A stretch of DNA of 5,743 nt from Oscillospiraceae bacterium (lineage in GTDB: Bacteria > Bacillota > Clostridia > Oscillospirales > Acutalibacteraceae). A program made the position numbers and the translations under genes. The notes beneath the pieces were generated by a model, which saw nothing but the letters and a program-made list of their open reading frames with translations, searched no databases and was not told where the DNA came from. The stretch lies in NCBI GenBank assembly GCA_902774165.1, contig CACYHJ010000182.1:1-5743 (forward strand). Reading direction: 5' to 3'. Of the stretch, positions 5,154 to 5,743 are shown piece by piece; the stretch's first letter is position 1; every line of letters starts with the position of its first letter.

Positions 5154-5743
5154 ATGGCTAAAAAGATACCCTATCCCGTTTATAACCTGATCCCCTCGCA
5201 GAATACCATGTGGCTGATGATCAAATTCAGCATTCACAAAGAGGTGCTGCAGATCCCGTCGTCCGTCACGCTGAAGGCGAATATCGATTTCGATCTGATG
5301 AAAAAGGCGATCAATGAGGAAATCCGCCGCAACGACTGCATGCGCCTGCGCTTTTTCAAGAGCGGCGACGATATCCGGCAGTATTTCCTGCCGGAGTACA
5401 CCCTCGAAGACGTGCCGGTGATGACCTTTGCCAGCGAGGAAGAACAGGAAAAGGTTCTCAATAAAGACGCCCGCAAACCGGTGAAATTCCTGAAGGGCGA
5501 GAATTTCCGCATTATTCTGTTTAAAAGCTTCAACGGCAGGTTCGGCATCTATCTCAATACCTCGCACATGATCATGGACGCAGCCGCGGTCGCCGTTTTC
5601 TATAAAGATCTGCTGCAGGTTTACCGCGCCATGGCCACCGGCGCCGAAATGCCGGAACCGCTCGCCAGTTACGAAGAGTATCTTAAGGAAGAGTTTGCCC
5701 GTCTCGCCAACGAAAAGAAAATGGCGTACACGCGCGAACTGTT
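5154..5743 (+). CDS. Condensation-domain-like acyltransferase, N-terminal part (runs off the window)
   Basis: The frame opens at ATG 5154 and stays open to the last base, giving 196 residues of a longer protein. The ribosome binding site AAGGAAGGA (5138-5146) lies 7 nt upstream, and the gap to the GH3 stop is 21 bp, so the two are co-transcribed. The fragment resembles the N-terminal half of the NRPS condensation / chloramphenicol-acetyltransferase-like superfamily. It has F-D-L-M-K-K-A-I-N-E-E-I-R-R-N-D-C-M-R-L-R-F (residues about 46-67), the position of the usual R-H-x2-L-R segment, and then T-S-H138-M-I-M-D142-A-A, a form of HHxxxDG keeping the catalytic second His and the Asp. The first His is Ser and the Gly is Ala. 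Such enzymes form amide or ester bonds from activated acyl groups. A stand-alone acyltransferase or the first domain of a longer synthetase are both possible. It could also act as an alcohol or wax-ester type acyltransferase. Confidence 0.82.
   Translation, partial: MAKKIPYPVYNLIPSQNTMWLMIKFSIHKEVLQIPSSVTLKANIDFDLMKKAINEEIRRNDCMRLRFFKSGDDIRQYFLPEYTLEDVPVMTFASEEEQEKVLNKDARKPVKFLKGENFRIILFKSFNGRFGIYLNTSHMIMDAAAVAVFYKDLLQVYRAMATGAEMPEPLASYEEYLKEEFARLANEKKMAYTREL

Noticed and set aside
4200..5567. 455-codon open frame on the minus strand across the GH3 gene and the start of the condensation-like gene
   Set aside because: It is antisense to two proteins with clear family motifs. Its translation is rich in His, Arg and Val/Leu without recognisable domains, and it has no convincing ribosome binding site. 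Long antisense frames are expected from strong GC bias at third codon positions.
1..5743. Mobile elements, CRISPR arrays, tRNA or rRNA genes
   Set aside because: No transposase or integrase sequences, no regularly spaced repeats with spacers, no terminal inverted repeats with target duplications, and no tRNA-like cloverleaf or rRNA sequence were recognised.

Overview
The window looks like chromosomal DNA from an anaerobic, moderately GC-rich Firmicute, probably a clostridial (Oscillospiraceae/Ruminococcaceae-type) gut or rumen organism. This rests on the ferredoxin-dependent 2-oxoacid oxidoreductase genes, strong GGAGG-type ribosome binding sites, tight translational coupling, GC-rich third codon positions, and a sharply AT-rich intergenic region with consensus sigma-A promoters. 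The taxon is inferred; no rRNA or other marker gene is present.

Positions 1-2050 (+ strand) are the end of an operon for a multi-subunit 2-oxoacid:ferredoxin oxidoreductase (Kor/Vor family). It holds the C-terminal part of the alpha subunit (1-384), the thiamine-diphosphate-binding beta subunit (384-1127) and the gamma subunit (1127-1696). Adjacent subunit genes overlap by one base at TAATG and TGATG junctions. After 24 bp comes a 109-residue protein of unknown function (1721-2050), then an intrinsic terminator. Together the three subunits would oxidatively decarboxylate a 2-oxoacid (2-oxoglutarate or a branched-chain oxoacid; not decidable here) to an acyl-CoA and reduce ferredoxin.

Positions 2107-3268 (- strand) form a self-contained transcription unit: a perfect-consensus promoter (TTGACA, 17 bp, TATAAT), a ketopantoate-reductase-family gene (2178-3203) with the expected catalytic residues, and its own terminator, which lies back to back with that of the converging oxidoreductase operon.

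Positions 3204-3440 are an AT-rich divergent promoter region. It carries two oppositely facing promoters and several short inverted and direct repeats that could be operators.

Positions 3441-5743 (+ strand) begin a second operon. The first gene encodes a complete GH3-family adenylating enzyme (acyl-acid amido synthetase fold). Twenty-one bases later, and running off the window, is a condensation-domain-like acyltransferase with an S-H-x3-D-A version of the HHxxxDG motif. An acid-activating GH3 enzyme paired with an amide/ester-forming condensation enzyme suggests a small biosynthetic pathway (N-acyl amide, ester or short peptide-like product). This is the least conventional part of the window, and the rest of the cluster would lie to the right.
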